This document shows, piece after piece, positions 51,968-62,260 of a DNA stretch of 64,000 nt. The stretch's first letter is position 1, and the number at the start of each line of letters is the position of its first letter. This DNA comes from Tretioscincus oriximinensis (Eukaryota > Chordata > Lepidosauria > Squamata > Gymnophthalmidae): assembly GCA_022410635.1 (NCBI GenBank), contig JAJVDF010000002.1, positions 6,484,950 to 6,548,949 of the forward strand, in the 5' to 3' direction. A program made the translations under genes and the position numbers. Under the pieces are notes generated by a model that saw nothing but the letters and a program-made list of their open reading frames with translations, ran no database searches and had not been told where the DNA came from.

Positions 51968-52183
51968 CTACATGCAACGTCCAGCAAAGGAGCTAGCAGC
52001 ACTTTGAGACTAACTTGAGAAAAGTGGTTGGCATAAGCTTTCATAGACACGTCTACTTCTTCAGATGCTGAAGAAGCTTATGCCAACCACTTTTCTCAAG
52101 TTAGTCTCAAAGTGCTGCTAGCTCCTTTGCTGGACTTTCTGCTAGACTAACACGGCTATTTCTCTGAAATTGACTACATGCAA
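51968..52183. mobile_element. Palindromic Penelope-end insertion with 10-bp TSD
   Basis: Element 51978-52173 has head-to-head Penelope termini centred near 52066, flanked by CTACATGCAA at 51968-51977 and 52174-52183. The left arm has a full hammerhead-like core. The right arm has lost stem II and GAAA by a deletion joining GAAGAAG to CTTATGCC, but extends further outward to CTATTTCTCTGAAAT. Confidence 0.9.
52031..52068 (-). ncRNA. Hammerhead ribozyme-like motif
   Basis: On the - strand: GCAT, CTGAAGA (52058-52064 reversed), stem II GTAGAC/GTCTAT with a G-U pair, GAAA (52039-52042 reversed), AGCT then T, and ATGC. All core positions are intact. Confidence 0.6.
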
Positions 52184-52768
52184 TGATTTGTGTTTATAGG
52201 TATGTGTTCTGAACATGAAAGTCATCCTCCTGTGGCCCATCTACTCCAGCAGTTTTCCCCCACAGTGACCATCAAGTTGTACAAGGTGCACATAGAAGTC
52301 AACAATGTAATTTTGAAATGTGGTGATGGAAGAGACTTTTGGGAGTTCCTTGGACTGAAAGGCAATCACATTAGTCAACAGTAAGGGAAATCAGCCCTGA
52401 CTATTCATTAGAAGGACAAATACCAATAGGAAATCAGCCCGGTGTACTCCTTGGAAAGACAAATACTTAAAGGAAATCAGTCCTGATGGCTCACTGGTAG
52501 GACAAATACGAACTTGAAGCCATATAGTGAGAAGACTGAATTCACTGGAAAAGACCCTAATGTCAGAAAGAAAGAAGGTAAAATGAGAAGGAGACAGACA
52601 ACAAACATGAGNATGAGAAGACTTCAGAAGCCAGTAGAAGATGGAAGGACCTAACATGCTGTGGTCTATAGGGTCACAAAGTGTCAGACATAACTGAACA
52701 AAACTGTCAGACTGAACAGCAGCAGCAAGCACAGTTTGTCTGCATCAGAGTCTTCGTAGGTGCTGTGC
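52184..52768. other. Intergenic, imperfect tandem units
   Basis: At 52388-52510 three related units begin GGAAATCAGCCC, GGAAATCAGCCCGG and GGAAATCAGTCCTG, each followed by GGACAAATAC, giving an approximately 55-base tandem repeat. No gene recognised. Confidence 0.55.
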
Positions 52769-53283
52769 TTCTAATATAGACTGACCAGATTTTCTGAGAC
52801 CCAAACTGGGGTAATTAATATTAATGCTAATTTGCATATTCATAAATATGCAAATTACCCACCAACATGCATTCCCTTCCAAAATTCCTGCCCAAGAAAT
52901 CGTTGAAGCATGTGAGAATTTTTTAACTGTGAGAATTTTTAAACTGAGATTTTTTAATTTTTTCACAGAGAGGAAGGTGCCTTCAGAAGCTGGCCCCAGT
53001 TGCCAGAACCCCCTAGTGGTGGTGCAGCAATTTTAAAAAAATGGGGGAAGTGTGTGAGAATTTTTATTTTTTATTGAAGGGAGGGTGCCTTCAGGAGCTT
53101 GTCTCAGATGCCTGAGCCCCCTAGTGNTGCTGCAGTGATTTTTTTCAATTTTCTTTTTCAAATTTTTTTTTCCTCAGCAAAAAGTGGGGAAATGGGCCCT
53201 CCCCCACCCCGGGAGGGCGGGGTAAACACCCCCAAACTGGGTCCCCCCCCNAAAAAGGGGCATCTAGTCAGCCTATTCTAATA
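52769..53283. mobile_element. hAT MITE, 499 bp, perfect 8-bp TSD
   Basis: Element 52777-53275 is flanked by TTCTAATA at 52769-52776 and 53276-53283. Ends TAGACTGACCAGAT and ATCTAGTCAGCCTA are inverted repeats with two mismatches. The internal unit GGTGCCTTCAG...CCCCTAGTG is present twice (about 52977 and 53087), a direct duplication. No transposase. Confidence 0.88.
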
Positions 53284-53960
53284 CCAAAGGCAGCCACATT
53301 GCTTCCACACCTAATAGTCATAATTAGCCTTATCTTCCATGATATCATCTAAGCTTTTTTGAGGCCTGAATTCCAAAGTGTTTATTTTGTGAAGAAATAT
53401 TTGCTTGCATTTGTCNTAATTCTCCAGAGTTCAGTTTCATTGGGTGAGGGTTGGTTTTTTTGATTTTTTCCCCCCATGAACTGAGATAATGCAGCTATGC
53501 AAGTTAATACTTTTATAGAAGACAAAATGTTATGCAAAAATATTGGAAGAAGACATGGAAGAAAATGCATGGGGATACAAAGCATGAAAATTTATTTTAT
53601 ACTCCTTGTGATTTTCTCCAAATATTTTCCCGTTTCTCTTACTCATTCCTTGTATCCACTCCCTGTATGTGATTTTTGTGACATTTTGCTTCTGGTGGAG
53701 ATGATGGAAGTTTATGGTCAAAGACAAATGTTTAAACAATACGAATCAGATGACAGGAAAGGACAGCTTTTCCTGAGGCATGAAAATAATTCTGTTTAAA
53801 AGCAACGCACGAAAACAGCACACCATGTTAAGTGGTATGTTGCTTCCATTACATCATTTAAGAGCTAAAGCAGAGGCCATCTATAAANCCCCAGTCTTTT
53901 AGAGACTTTCAGTTGGCCAAGCTTAGTCTTGGGAATATAAATATTTCTCTCAGAGGCTGG
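53284..53960. other. Intergenic, unclassified
   Basis: No gene or named repeat. The overlapping open frames on both strands at 53497-53799 lack recognisable domains. Confidence 0.4.
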
Positions 53961-53964
53961 ATAA

Positions 53965-54040
53965 AACCAAAAGAAGAAAAAGAAGAAAAAGAAGAAGAAA
54001 AAGAGGAGAAAGAAAGAGAAAGGAGGAGAAAGGAGAACTG
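53965..54040 (+). repeat. (GAA)n purine microsatellite
   Basis: GAAGAAAAAGAAG-type purine tract, the 3' microsatellite tail of the antisense SINE that follows. Confidence 0.8.
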
Positions 54041-54315
54041 GGTTCTTTTCTCACCTTTCAAAGGGACTGAAAGCAGCTTACAAGGNTATTTTTGCCCAAA
54101 GGCTGACATTCTATCTTCCCCACCAGGCTGCGGTGGTTCCCATGTATCTACTTGCAGTCAGTTGCAATTTCTTACACTTCTTGCTTTCGAACAGCTGGGT
54201 TGGCTAGAGCTACAGGCTAGTGGAAGGTGCTCACCCCTCCCCACTACCGACACAGGGCTTTGAAACCNGATCTCCCAGATGAGAGACGGTTTCCTAAGCG
54301 ACTGAGCCGTCCACG
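54041..54315 (-). repeat. tRNA-derived SINE, best-preserved copy
   Basis: On the - strand the head reads GGACGGCTCAGTCGCTTAGG (A box) and GGTTTCAAAGCC (B box). This is followed by the body with GGGTGAGCACCTTCCACTAG and the tail CCTTGTAAGCTGCTTTCAGT ending in the GAA/TTC tract. Family-mates lie at 23.0, 32.1 and 34.8 kb. Confidence 0.72.
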
Positions 54316-54404
54316 TCAGTAATAGAATGTATAAAAGGAAGGATGTGTTTCAATTTAGTGAGACACTCATCTGCTTTCTTGAATGCTTCTTATGAAGAGA
54401 AAAA

Positions 54405-54740
54405 GAGTTGTTTTTTATAACTCACTTTTCTCAGTCTGGAAGGAATGAAAGCAGCTTACATAATATTGTATTCTTCTCTTCATAACAGACACATTTTTTA
54501 TTCATTNGTACTTATATCCCACCCTATACCTGAAGTTCTCAGGGCAGCCAACCATAGCTTTTTGTTGCTTTCTCCACAACAGACACCTTGTAAAGTAGGT
54601 GGGTCTGAGAGAGTTATAAAGAACTGTGACTGGCCCAAGGTCACCCAGCTGGCTTTCATGGAGGAGTGGGAATCGAACTTGGAGACTACCAGATGTGAGT
54701 CCAACACTCTAATCACTACACCAAACTGGCTCTCAATNTA
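54405..54740 (-). repeat. tRNA-derived SINE, second family, with nested L2-type tail
   Basis: The - strand head GAGCCAGTTTGGTGTAGTGA (A box) and TCGATTCCCACTCCTCC (B box region) are followed by GCCAGCTGGGTGACCTTGGG. The tail region is doubled: an L2-like end (TATAGGGTGGGATATAAG) is joined to a second SINE tail at about 54405-54493. Confidence 0.7.
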
Positions 54741-54924
54741 TNTATTGACGTGGATACAGCTGATGATATTTATGGCAACAAGTAGAGAATACAAGGAGGC
54801 TTCTGGTAAAGTAGATCCTATAGGAATTGAAGGGTCCANTTCCCAACCTTCTTTGGCCTAAGAATAGGAAGGTAGCTCATTCTGCCAGCCCGTGCATCCT
54901 GACTTGAACAAACAAACTGCAGGG

Positions 54925-55135
54925 AAAATTTTCTGACAGGAAGAATGATCAAGGAGTANAATTGACTGTCACAGGAGGTGGCNAGTTCTTCTTCATTAGA
55001 AGTNTTCAGGCACATTGGTAGCCATCTATCTGGAATGGTTTAATAAATCCTGCATTGAGCAGGGAGTCAGACCTAATGACTCTTAAGATCCCTTCCAACT
55101 CTATGATTTTATGATTCTATGATTTTATGCATCCT
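54925..55135 (+). mobile_element. CR1 LINE 3' end
   Basis: CACAGGAGGTGGC, AATGGTTTAATAAATCCTGC, GGGAGTCAGACCTAATGACT and the octamer run CTATGATTTTATGATTCTAT. Confidence 0.82.
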
Positions 55136-55985
55136 CCAATGCTAGTAATGACCTTGGATGTCAGCCATCTTTGGAATCTCACTTTGGCCAAATCTGCCTT
55201 TTGCACTGTCTTTTGCCAAATGGTCTGTAGCATTCTGTAAAATGAGGGTTGCATCAAAGAAGATGCTGCTCTTGGGAGTGGGTTAGGCACTTGACAGCTA
55301 TATTTTGCACAAATATATTATACTGTACATATATTGTACTGTCTTGGAAAACTTGTGCCTTAGCATTCTTGATAGTACATTTCTATCTTGTGTATTCTAT
55401 CATAACATATATTTCCTGGATGTTATGATTTTTGTTAATATAGGTGAGCTTATTTAGTTAATATTTTTTACAAAGTTTGATCTGATCATGCAAATTCTGC
55501 CAATGATACATTTTCCTTACTCAATTATATGTAAGATTCTATGGTCTCCAACAAGGGTCACATAGAGATACAGTCTTGATCTACTTTCATTCCGATATTC
55601 AGCNATTTGAATTTCAGTAACAAAGGAAAACAATGTTATCAAGCTTCACAGCCTGTGCCAGCCATGTTCAATACCTTTCCACAATCTCTCACCATAGGAA
55701 AAATATCTGAAGCAACAAATTACACTGTGCAACCCTGTAGTGCCATACATTCAAAACCTTATCCATAGAGTTTCCAAGAGCTTTCAAGTTCAAAGCAGAT
55801 TTNCTGGTTCAAAATTTCACTACCTTAACGTGGGGAAAGAAGCAGTGAGGAGGCCATGAGGTTGGGTTACATGCCCAAAGTGGGCTCATGCTCACCAATT
55901 TTAAAACCTTCATGCTGCTATGGTATATCTGTAAGCAGACTTCACTTTGTTGAAGTCAAGCAGATCCAAACCTTTGCCAGAACTA
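55136..55985. other. Intergenic, unclassified
   Basis: AT-rich; nothing named. Confidence 0.4.
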
Positions 55986-55989
55986 AGAA

Positions 55990-56100
55990 TGCAAAGGTGC
56001 CTTGGTGCATCAGGTGTCAGTCCATCTAGTCCATCTTCCTATCTTACAAAGTGATCCACCAAGTACTTCTATGCATTCTCAAGCCGAAGACAAAGGGTCC
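55990..56100 (-). mobile_element. CR1 LINE 3' fragment
   Basis: CAGTCCATCTAGTCCATCTT, CTTACAAAGTGATCCACC: antisense CR1 terminus text. Confidence 0.5.
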
Positions 56101-56540
56101 TTCCTCACNTCATGTTTTGTCTCACTATTTCTTTTAAAATGCTTTCCTCCTCATCTACCTCAGGTTTCCACGCTGCTCCAACACATTGTCTAGCAGTCTT
56201 ATTACACAACAAGCCCCCAAAGCCATTGCTGCGCTTGCCTTTCTACAATTTCTAGCATTCTCTGCATGGCTTCCTACAATTCCCAAGCATTCTCTGCAAG
56301 CAGAGAGCCAATGATTTTTTTCACATTGCCTCGAAGTATTGTGGGATTTGCTATATTCACATGACTGAAGTTTTCTACAAAGGGTAGCTTTTCTTAGATT
56401 ATAGAAATGCCTGCTGTTCTAGCCCATAAACTGTGGTGGCTAGAAATTCCATGACAATGGACTTGTTTAGAGAGTGGATCACTGAACATGCNTGCTCCAC
56501 CTTGCTAAATATGACTGCGGATGAAGCCAAAGTCAAAACC
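56095..56540 (-). repeat. Unclassified interspersed repeat, copy B
   Basis: Reverse-strand copy of the family at 37.4 kb. The end AAAGGGTCCTTCCTCAC resembles the left end of copy A, followed by CCAACACATTGTCTAGCAGT, CTACAATTCCCAAGCATTCT and AATTCCATGACAATGGACTT. Confidence 0.65.
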
Positions 56541-56544
56541 TCCA

Positions 56545-56800
56545 CTTGCTCTAGATTCCCTGCAACTGACCCATAGTGAAATCTTTCTTAGGTTTCCAAC
56601 CAGGAATCAGAATCTGGGCATCCATTCTAGAAGACATTGATTNATACATCTGTCCTTCATGGAATAANCTTGTCCTTTCTTTATGCTTTCCAACCTGGTT
56701 GCTNTCACCACNTCTTCTGGTAAAAAATTCCATATCCCCGAGTGAAAAATTCCTTTTCCTTGTTATTCCTAACNGTTCTACACAGCAAGTCCTAAGGGTG
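56545..56800 (-). mobile_element. CR1 LINE 3' fragment
   Basis: GGGCATCCATTCTAGAAGAC, ATACATCTGTCCTTCATGG, AAAAAATTCCATATCCCCGA in antisense CR1 order. Confidence 0.7.
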
Positions 56801-57480
56801 CCCACAAATCTTGATGTAATAGAACAAATCCGTTGGACAGTGAGTACTGAAAGGGACTGTAAACCCAAGTACTCCTATCAAGTGATAGGAACTAAGCTTC
56901 CTGTGACAGGGATCTTGTTGTATTGGTGGGCAGCCCAGTGAAAATGTCAATCCAGTATGCTANAGCAGTGAAAAAAGGCAAATTCAGTGTTANGGGTAAT
57001 TAGAAAGGGAATCAAAAATAGGTTGGCAAGTGTCATTTTGCCACTTTATAAATCTATGGTGAGGCCACATTTGGAATGCTGTGTATAATTCTGATCTCCA
57101 CACCTTAGAAAAGATATTGTAGAACTGGAAAAGGCACAAAAAAGAACAACAAGAATGTTCAAGGGAATGGGACATCTCCCTTAAGAAACCAGTCTGCAAT
57201 ATTTAGGNCTCTTCAGCCATGAAAAACAGCATTTAAGAGATGATCTGATTGCAGTGTATAAAATCATGACTGAGATAGATAAAATATTTTTCTCTATTCT
57301 CCTTATCCATCACAAAACACTAGGACCAGGGGCATTCCTTAAAGCTGATGGGTAGAAGAGTTAAGACATACAAGTGAAAGTATTTCTTTCACCCAGAGGG
57401 NCTATGAAATTTACTTCCAGAAATGGTGATTGTTAACAGCCAGGATAGTTTTTCACGATAGGATCAGACAAATTCGTTGC
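56800..57480 (+). mobile_element. CR1 LINE RT C-terminal fragment
   Basis: Sense CR1 ORF2: GTGATAGGAACTAAGCTTCC, GGGTAATTAGAAAGGGAATC, GTGAGGCCACATTTGGAATG, GAACTGGAAAAGGCACAAAA. Frames are broken. It joins the opposite-sense fragment directly upstream. Confidence 0.8.
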
Positions 57481-57945
57481 CTGCAAAGGAAAAAGGATAT
57501 AATTGTCTTAGCTGAAAGTCAGTGGCATGCTTCTTCACCAGGCAGTTAAATACANACTGTGTAGCTAAATCTACACACTACAGTCTCTATCCCACATTAA
57601 ACACTAGAAAATACCNTTCATTGGCTTATAATGAGGATAAGAACACCTGACTACTTTTAAGCTGTCTTTGAGTTGCATATTTTCCCATCTGTGTGGATGC
57701 AAGCTAAAAAAGAAACAACCCTTCATGCCTTACTGAAGGCACCTTCTGATAATGAAGGGACCTTATAGAGATAAATAATGAACCAGCCTGAGCTCTTACA
57801 AATAATTCACATCGCAACTACATAAACATGATGGAAATAGGTACAGGTATTGTATTTATCAAGCTACTTTGAAGGTCGAGAGGTAAACTCACATAGGACT
57901 TGACAAGAAAGAGAAGACCTTGTACCCTTTCTTACATCTTAAAGA
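57481..57945. other. Intergenic, unclassified
   Basis: No gene or named repeat recognised. Confidence 0.4.
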
Positions 57946-58980
57946 NCTCATCTTAGACCACATCCCCACATGTGGTTTTTTGCATGATCATTTTCAATTT
58001 GCCCCATGGGGTCACACAAGTACAGCATCCACTTGCTAANAAGATTGGTTGTTGCAGAAATTTTAGCCATGTAGTTTGTGTGATTCAACAGCAGGCATTT
58101 TGTAAAATCCAAACAAACACTTCATGGGGACATTCAGTTATGTGTACTTGGTTCACTGGCTCTTGGCCTGCANAGAATGCTTGGGAATTGTAGTAAGACT
58201 AGGGTTGCCATACGTCCCGGTAAACCGGGACAAACCCGGTTTTGGNGACTAAAATATAGTCCCCTCCGGGTTTTAAGGTAAAATCCCGCCTTTTTACATT
58301 CCCCGATGCAGCATCAGGGAATGTAAAAAGGCGGGATTTTAAAGGAAAAGCAGCCGTCAGAGATGACGGCTGCAGCGCGCGCAACGCTTTCCGGGGTCCT
58401 GGGAGGACCCTCGGAGCGCGCCGTAGCTGCTCCTTTGCTAGAGGCTGGGTTTCGCCCTGCTCGGAAGCAAGCGCGCCAGCCCCAGCGGAGCAAAAACGNC
58501 TGGGTTTCTGACAGGAGAATAGCTCTGTTCTCCTGTCACAAACTCAAGCGTTTTTGCTCCGCTGGANTTGGCGCGCTTGCCTCAGAGCAGGACGAAACCC
58601 AGCCTCTAGCAAAGGAGCAGCTGTGTGCGCACGCGCNTGNGTGNGNNCGCACACNGACGCTTGTAGTGAGAGAAGAGAGGTTCTGCCTGTCTCTCTACAA
58701 GCGTCTGTGTGTGCGCATGCGCCCCCGCGCGCACGCCTGTTCATGTGTGCGCGCACGCGCGTGCACGCACCCACCCCACCCACGTCCCGGTTTGGGGATG
58801 CCAAGATATGGCAACCCTAAGTAAGGCAAACATAGCAATGCCTTATGGGGCTTGTCATANGATGAGATTGCTATGCAATGTGTAGGAGGAGTGTGGAAGC
58901 CTTAAGGTAGGTGGGGGCAGATGGTGAAGGTGTTTTAAAAGGAATAGGGAGGCAAACCTTGTTGTAGGGAAGCTCCCTTA
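57946..58980 (+). repeat. Unclassified interspersed repeat, copy C, interrupted by MITE
   Basis: Left part to 58199 (CAATTTGCCCCATGGGGTCA, GGACATTCAGTTATG, AGAATGCTTGGGAATTGTAG) and right part from 58820 (AGCAATGCCTTATGGGGCTT, ATGCAATGTGTAGGAGG, TTTTAAAAGGAATAGGGAGG) match copies A, B and D. The hAT MITE sits exactly inside. Confidence 0.7.
58192..58827. mobile_element. hAT fold-back MITE, copy 2 (620 bp) with 8-bp TSD
   Basis: Element 58200-58819 is near-identical to 39256-39871, with the same TAGGGTTGCCATA ends. Flanks AGTAAGAC (58192-58199) and AGTAAGGC (58820-58827) match at 7 of 8. It keeps the same internal hairpins and alternating GC/GT tracts; several ambiguous bases cluster at 58637-58654 in that tract. 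Confidence 0.92.
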
Positions 58981-59590
58981 CACATGGTTGGTTTAACCCA
59001 AGTACATCAAACAATGTATTTTTGTCAACAGTCTGAAAAAAATATGTTTATGTAGTAGAATTTTCCAAACTTAGAGTCACCTCAAAAAGGCTCCTACAAG
59101 AAATCGGGCCAATACCATATATGGTTTAGTTGAAGGGATTAAGAATAAACAAGATATAAAATAACTTCTCTATTTGCAAATTGTGTAATCATTTACGAAT
59201 ATTGATGAAAACTGAAAATGTTATTCTCTTTCAATTGCATGTCTTCATTTGTTTACCATTCCCTGATTATTACAGCAATATTTTTACAAGTGGGGGCTAA
59301 GAGGCAGTTAACAAGTAAAGCAGTCCATCAGCATCAGATAAAACGCTTTGTAGCTAGAACTTGTCAGTGTTTCTATAATCCTATGATAGGTCCCCAATGA
59401 GACAAGAAGAAAAGTTCACATGAAAAGATGTAAATCTTACCAGCTGCATTTCAGCTGGACAAGAAACTGGTAAGAAGTGGTCAAGAAATACAATATCACA
59501 CCTAAAATGCAAAAACAGGGATAGAAAAGTAAAGCTACACCTTAAAAAAGGACAAAGAAAACATCCTAAGTTAACTGAGAAACGCTTATC
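58981..59590. other. Intergenic, unclassified
   Basis: No gene or named repeat recognised. Confidence 0.4.
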
Positions 59591-60130
59591 TCCTTTTAAT
59601 TTTTATTAACATGAAATTCATATGAGTTACAAACATTTTTTCCTCACAGTTAATACATTGACTTCCTCCCCTTCTGTTGCTTCCTTTACAAATTTATCTC
59701 TTTACAGTTTTATCTCGCCATAACATGTTCTGTTAATTCTTCTACATCAATANTTCTTAAATCTTCAAAACCTGCAATTCAAAGTTCACCTTTACATTCT
59801 TGTAAAAAAAAAATCTATAAAAAGGCTCCAGTTCATAACAAATTTATCTAATGTTTTATACCTGATCAGAAGAATTAGCTTGTCCATTTAAATTAAGTCC
59901 ATCAATTTAATAAGCCAATCCCCTGTCATGGGAGTTTGTTCTTCATTCCATCTCTCAGCATAGTATAGCAATGCATTAATTTTATTAATCAAACCCAGTA
60001 AATAAAATTCCGGTTTCCATGGAATTGCAATCTTACAAATGGATAATTNTTGACAAAACAATGATCTTCACAGGAAATTACAGCACAGGTAAAGCCAGAT
60101 ATGGCTAAATTTTATCAACAAAGAGGCCAT
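59591..60130. other. AT-rich block, possible old retroelement
   Basis: CCAATCCCCTGTCATGGGAG and CATCTCTCAGCATAGTATAG suggest an antisense coding relic, but I cannot name the family. Confidence 0.25.
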
Positions 60131-61554
60131 TGGTTACACTTTTACTTTAGAAAGAAAAAAATAGTGAACTAATTACAAAGAAAAGCATTGATTGCAATTC
60201 AAAAGATCTAATTTTAATGAAAACCTTAAAAAAATAGAAATTTGAAAATAAAAATAATAACCAGCTTCTAATCTGACACTCAGTGGCAGCTGGCCACTGT
60301 GTTCGTGGGGTTCGGAGAACACAGAGATTGAAATCAATTATAAAATCTCCTTTCATAGAGGAGCTGCCAACAAATCAAAAAGCTCCAGGCAGCTTTTTTA
60401 ATTGGCAAAAGGGGTTGCCAATCCCTGAACCAATGGGTGGGGCTATGGTCTCTCTCTGTTTCCATACAGGTGTCATTTTGTATTGACATTAAACTTGCAG
60501 ACTGAGAGAGAGACCAGTAAGTGCCTGAATGTGCCTCCTTCCAGCCGCTTTCCTAAATTTGCCAAGGCTGGAGGAACCTTGCCCCCCCCCCCCGAAAACC
60601 CAAACTGCACCAGCCGCTGCTGCTGACACTCCACGTCTCAGTTTTGCTTCCCATTTCTTTTCCTGTACTAAAACCTGAAAAACAAGGTTAGCTTGATTCA
60701 TATTAGCTGTAGCAATGCATAGATAGAATGGCAATAGAAATGGGTAATAGGTGCTATCATGTGAAGTTGCATCAGATGTTGCAATGAGAGCTTCCTATGC
60801 AGCAACTGCCCACTTCTCCATTGATCAACGGCAGGTAGGACTGCTTTTCTGCTAGGTCCTGATGTTAGCCAGCTGGCTTCAAAGCTGAAGCAATAGACAG
60901 CATTCTGCAGCAGAGGCAATGCAGAGTTGATCCAAGTTTGTTGCATTGTTTGAATGGCACATACCTATGTCATTGTTTAACGAGAGTAAGTGGTGTTTAA
61001 CATGGTTGCCGACCGTACCACTACACATATCCANTTTGCATTTCCAGTAGTGCCATGTAGACTAATGAGGTCCTTAAAATAGTTCAGTATATCTGTGCAT
61101 AAAAGGTCTTAGGTTGCTTCTGAACAACTTCTGGCACTGCAAATGTAATTCCACTTACACAAATCAGAATTTGATGTTTACGCACTGGATTTCACATAAC
61201 AGTTCTGTTTAGCAGCATTCTTGAGAGATCAGGTCTGATGATAGCCAAGGAAGGATATGGGCACTTGGCTGAACTTCTGGTAGATTTAGTTGCTGTGATT
61301 GGTAAATCTGATCATCAGATGGCTATGCAAACAAAAGGTTGCTCTCAGGTCTGGCAACAGATAGCCAGAGGTGATTATGGATCTTGTTTACAGAAGAATT
61401 AACTGTGTGTGAGGCACAGTGGTACAGAAGCTAAGTTTTGATCTTCCTCCAACTTTCAATGGCCCCTTAATGGTCTCAGCTTCAGCCAACGCAGCTGTTC
61501 GAAAGCACTTTGCAATTAGATAAATGGGTACCACTACAATATTTTGTTGTAGAA
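60131..61554. other. Intergenic, unclassified
   Basis: Contains hairpin TTGGCAAAAGGGGTTGCCAA at about 60402-60421, an inverted pair GGTCTCTCTCTG / GAGAGAGAGACC (60448-60513) and a C-run at 60582-60594. No gene recognised. Confidence 0.4.
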
Positions 61555-61645
61555 TATAAGCCATTATGTGAAAAAATAGTTTGTAAGCTGCTTTGAATCT
61601 CATTGAGAAAAGCGAGATATAAAAACCCAATTCTTCTTCTTTCTC
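61555..61645 (+). repeat. SINE 3' tail
   Basis: TTTGTAAGCTGCTTTGAATC, TCATTGAGAAAAGCGAGATA, TAAAAACCC and TTCTTCTTCTTTC. Confidence 0.65.
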
Positions 61646-61779
61646 TTCATTGCCTCTTGCTGTGTGGAGGCAGCTTAAGTACCATGATCTTCTAAAGATT
61701 AACTGGCATAGCAACTCTGCAGAGCCGGGCTGAGCCACAACTTCCTGGTTTTTTTCGCTGTGCCAGTGGAGCAGCCTGC

Positions 61780-62260
61780 AATTCTTTTATGACCACAGTC
61801 TAAGGGAGCTTTCCCCAACACTTGATTTGCCTCGTTATTTCTTTTAAAACGCATTCGCCATCCACCCCCACGTATCTTAAAGCTTACATGCTGTTCCGAC
61901 ACATTGCTTAGAAATCTTGTTACATGACGAGCCCCATAATGCATTGTTGACTTGCCTTACTACAATCCCCAACATTCTCTGCGAGTCTCCCTACAATTCC
62001 CAAACATTCTCTGAGAGCCAATGAGCTTTTACGTGTCGCCCCAAAGTCTCATGAAAACTGACAAATTCATATTGCTGAATGTCCTCAAAAAGGATTTTTT
62101 TTTAATTCTACAAAATATCCGTTCTTGAATCACGCAAACTGCATGGCTAGTAATTCCATGACAACAGACCTTTTCAGGAAATGGATCACTGTACGTGTGT
62201 GACCTCATGGGGTAGATTGAAGGTGATGTTGCTACCAAGTTGGTACAATTCATTCGTGGG
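61780..62260 (-). repeat. Unclassified interspersed repeat, copy D
   Basis: Reverse-strand copy: CTAAGGGAGCTTTCCCCAAC, TTGCCTCGTTATTTCTTTTA, CTACAATTCCCAAACATTCT, ATTGCTGAATGTCCTC, CTCATGGGGTAGATTGAAGG, TGATGTTGC. Its internal GGAATTGT/AGAATGTT unit is duplicated, as in copy B. Confidence 0.7.

Noticed and set aside
54250..54315. Possible tRNA gene (A and B boxes)
   Set aside because: The boxes head a SINE body; the cloverleaf is incomplete and the same unit recurs elsewhere.
58363..58824. 153-codon frame
   Set aside because: Same MITE sequence as at 39.4 kb; non-coding.
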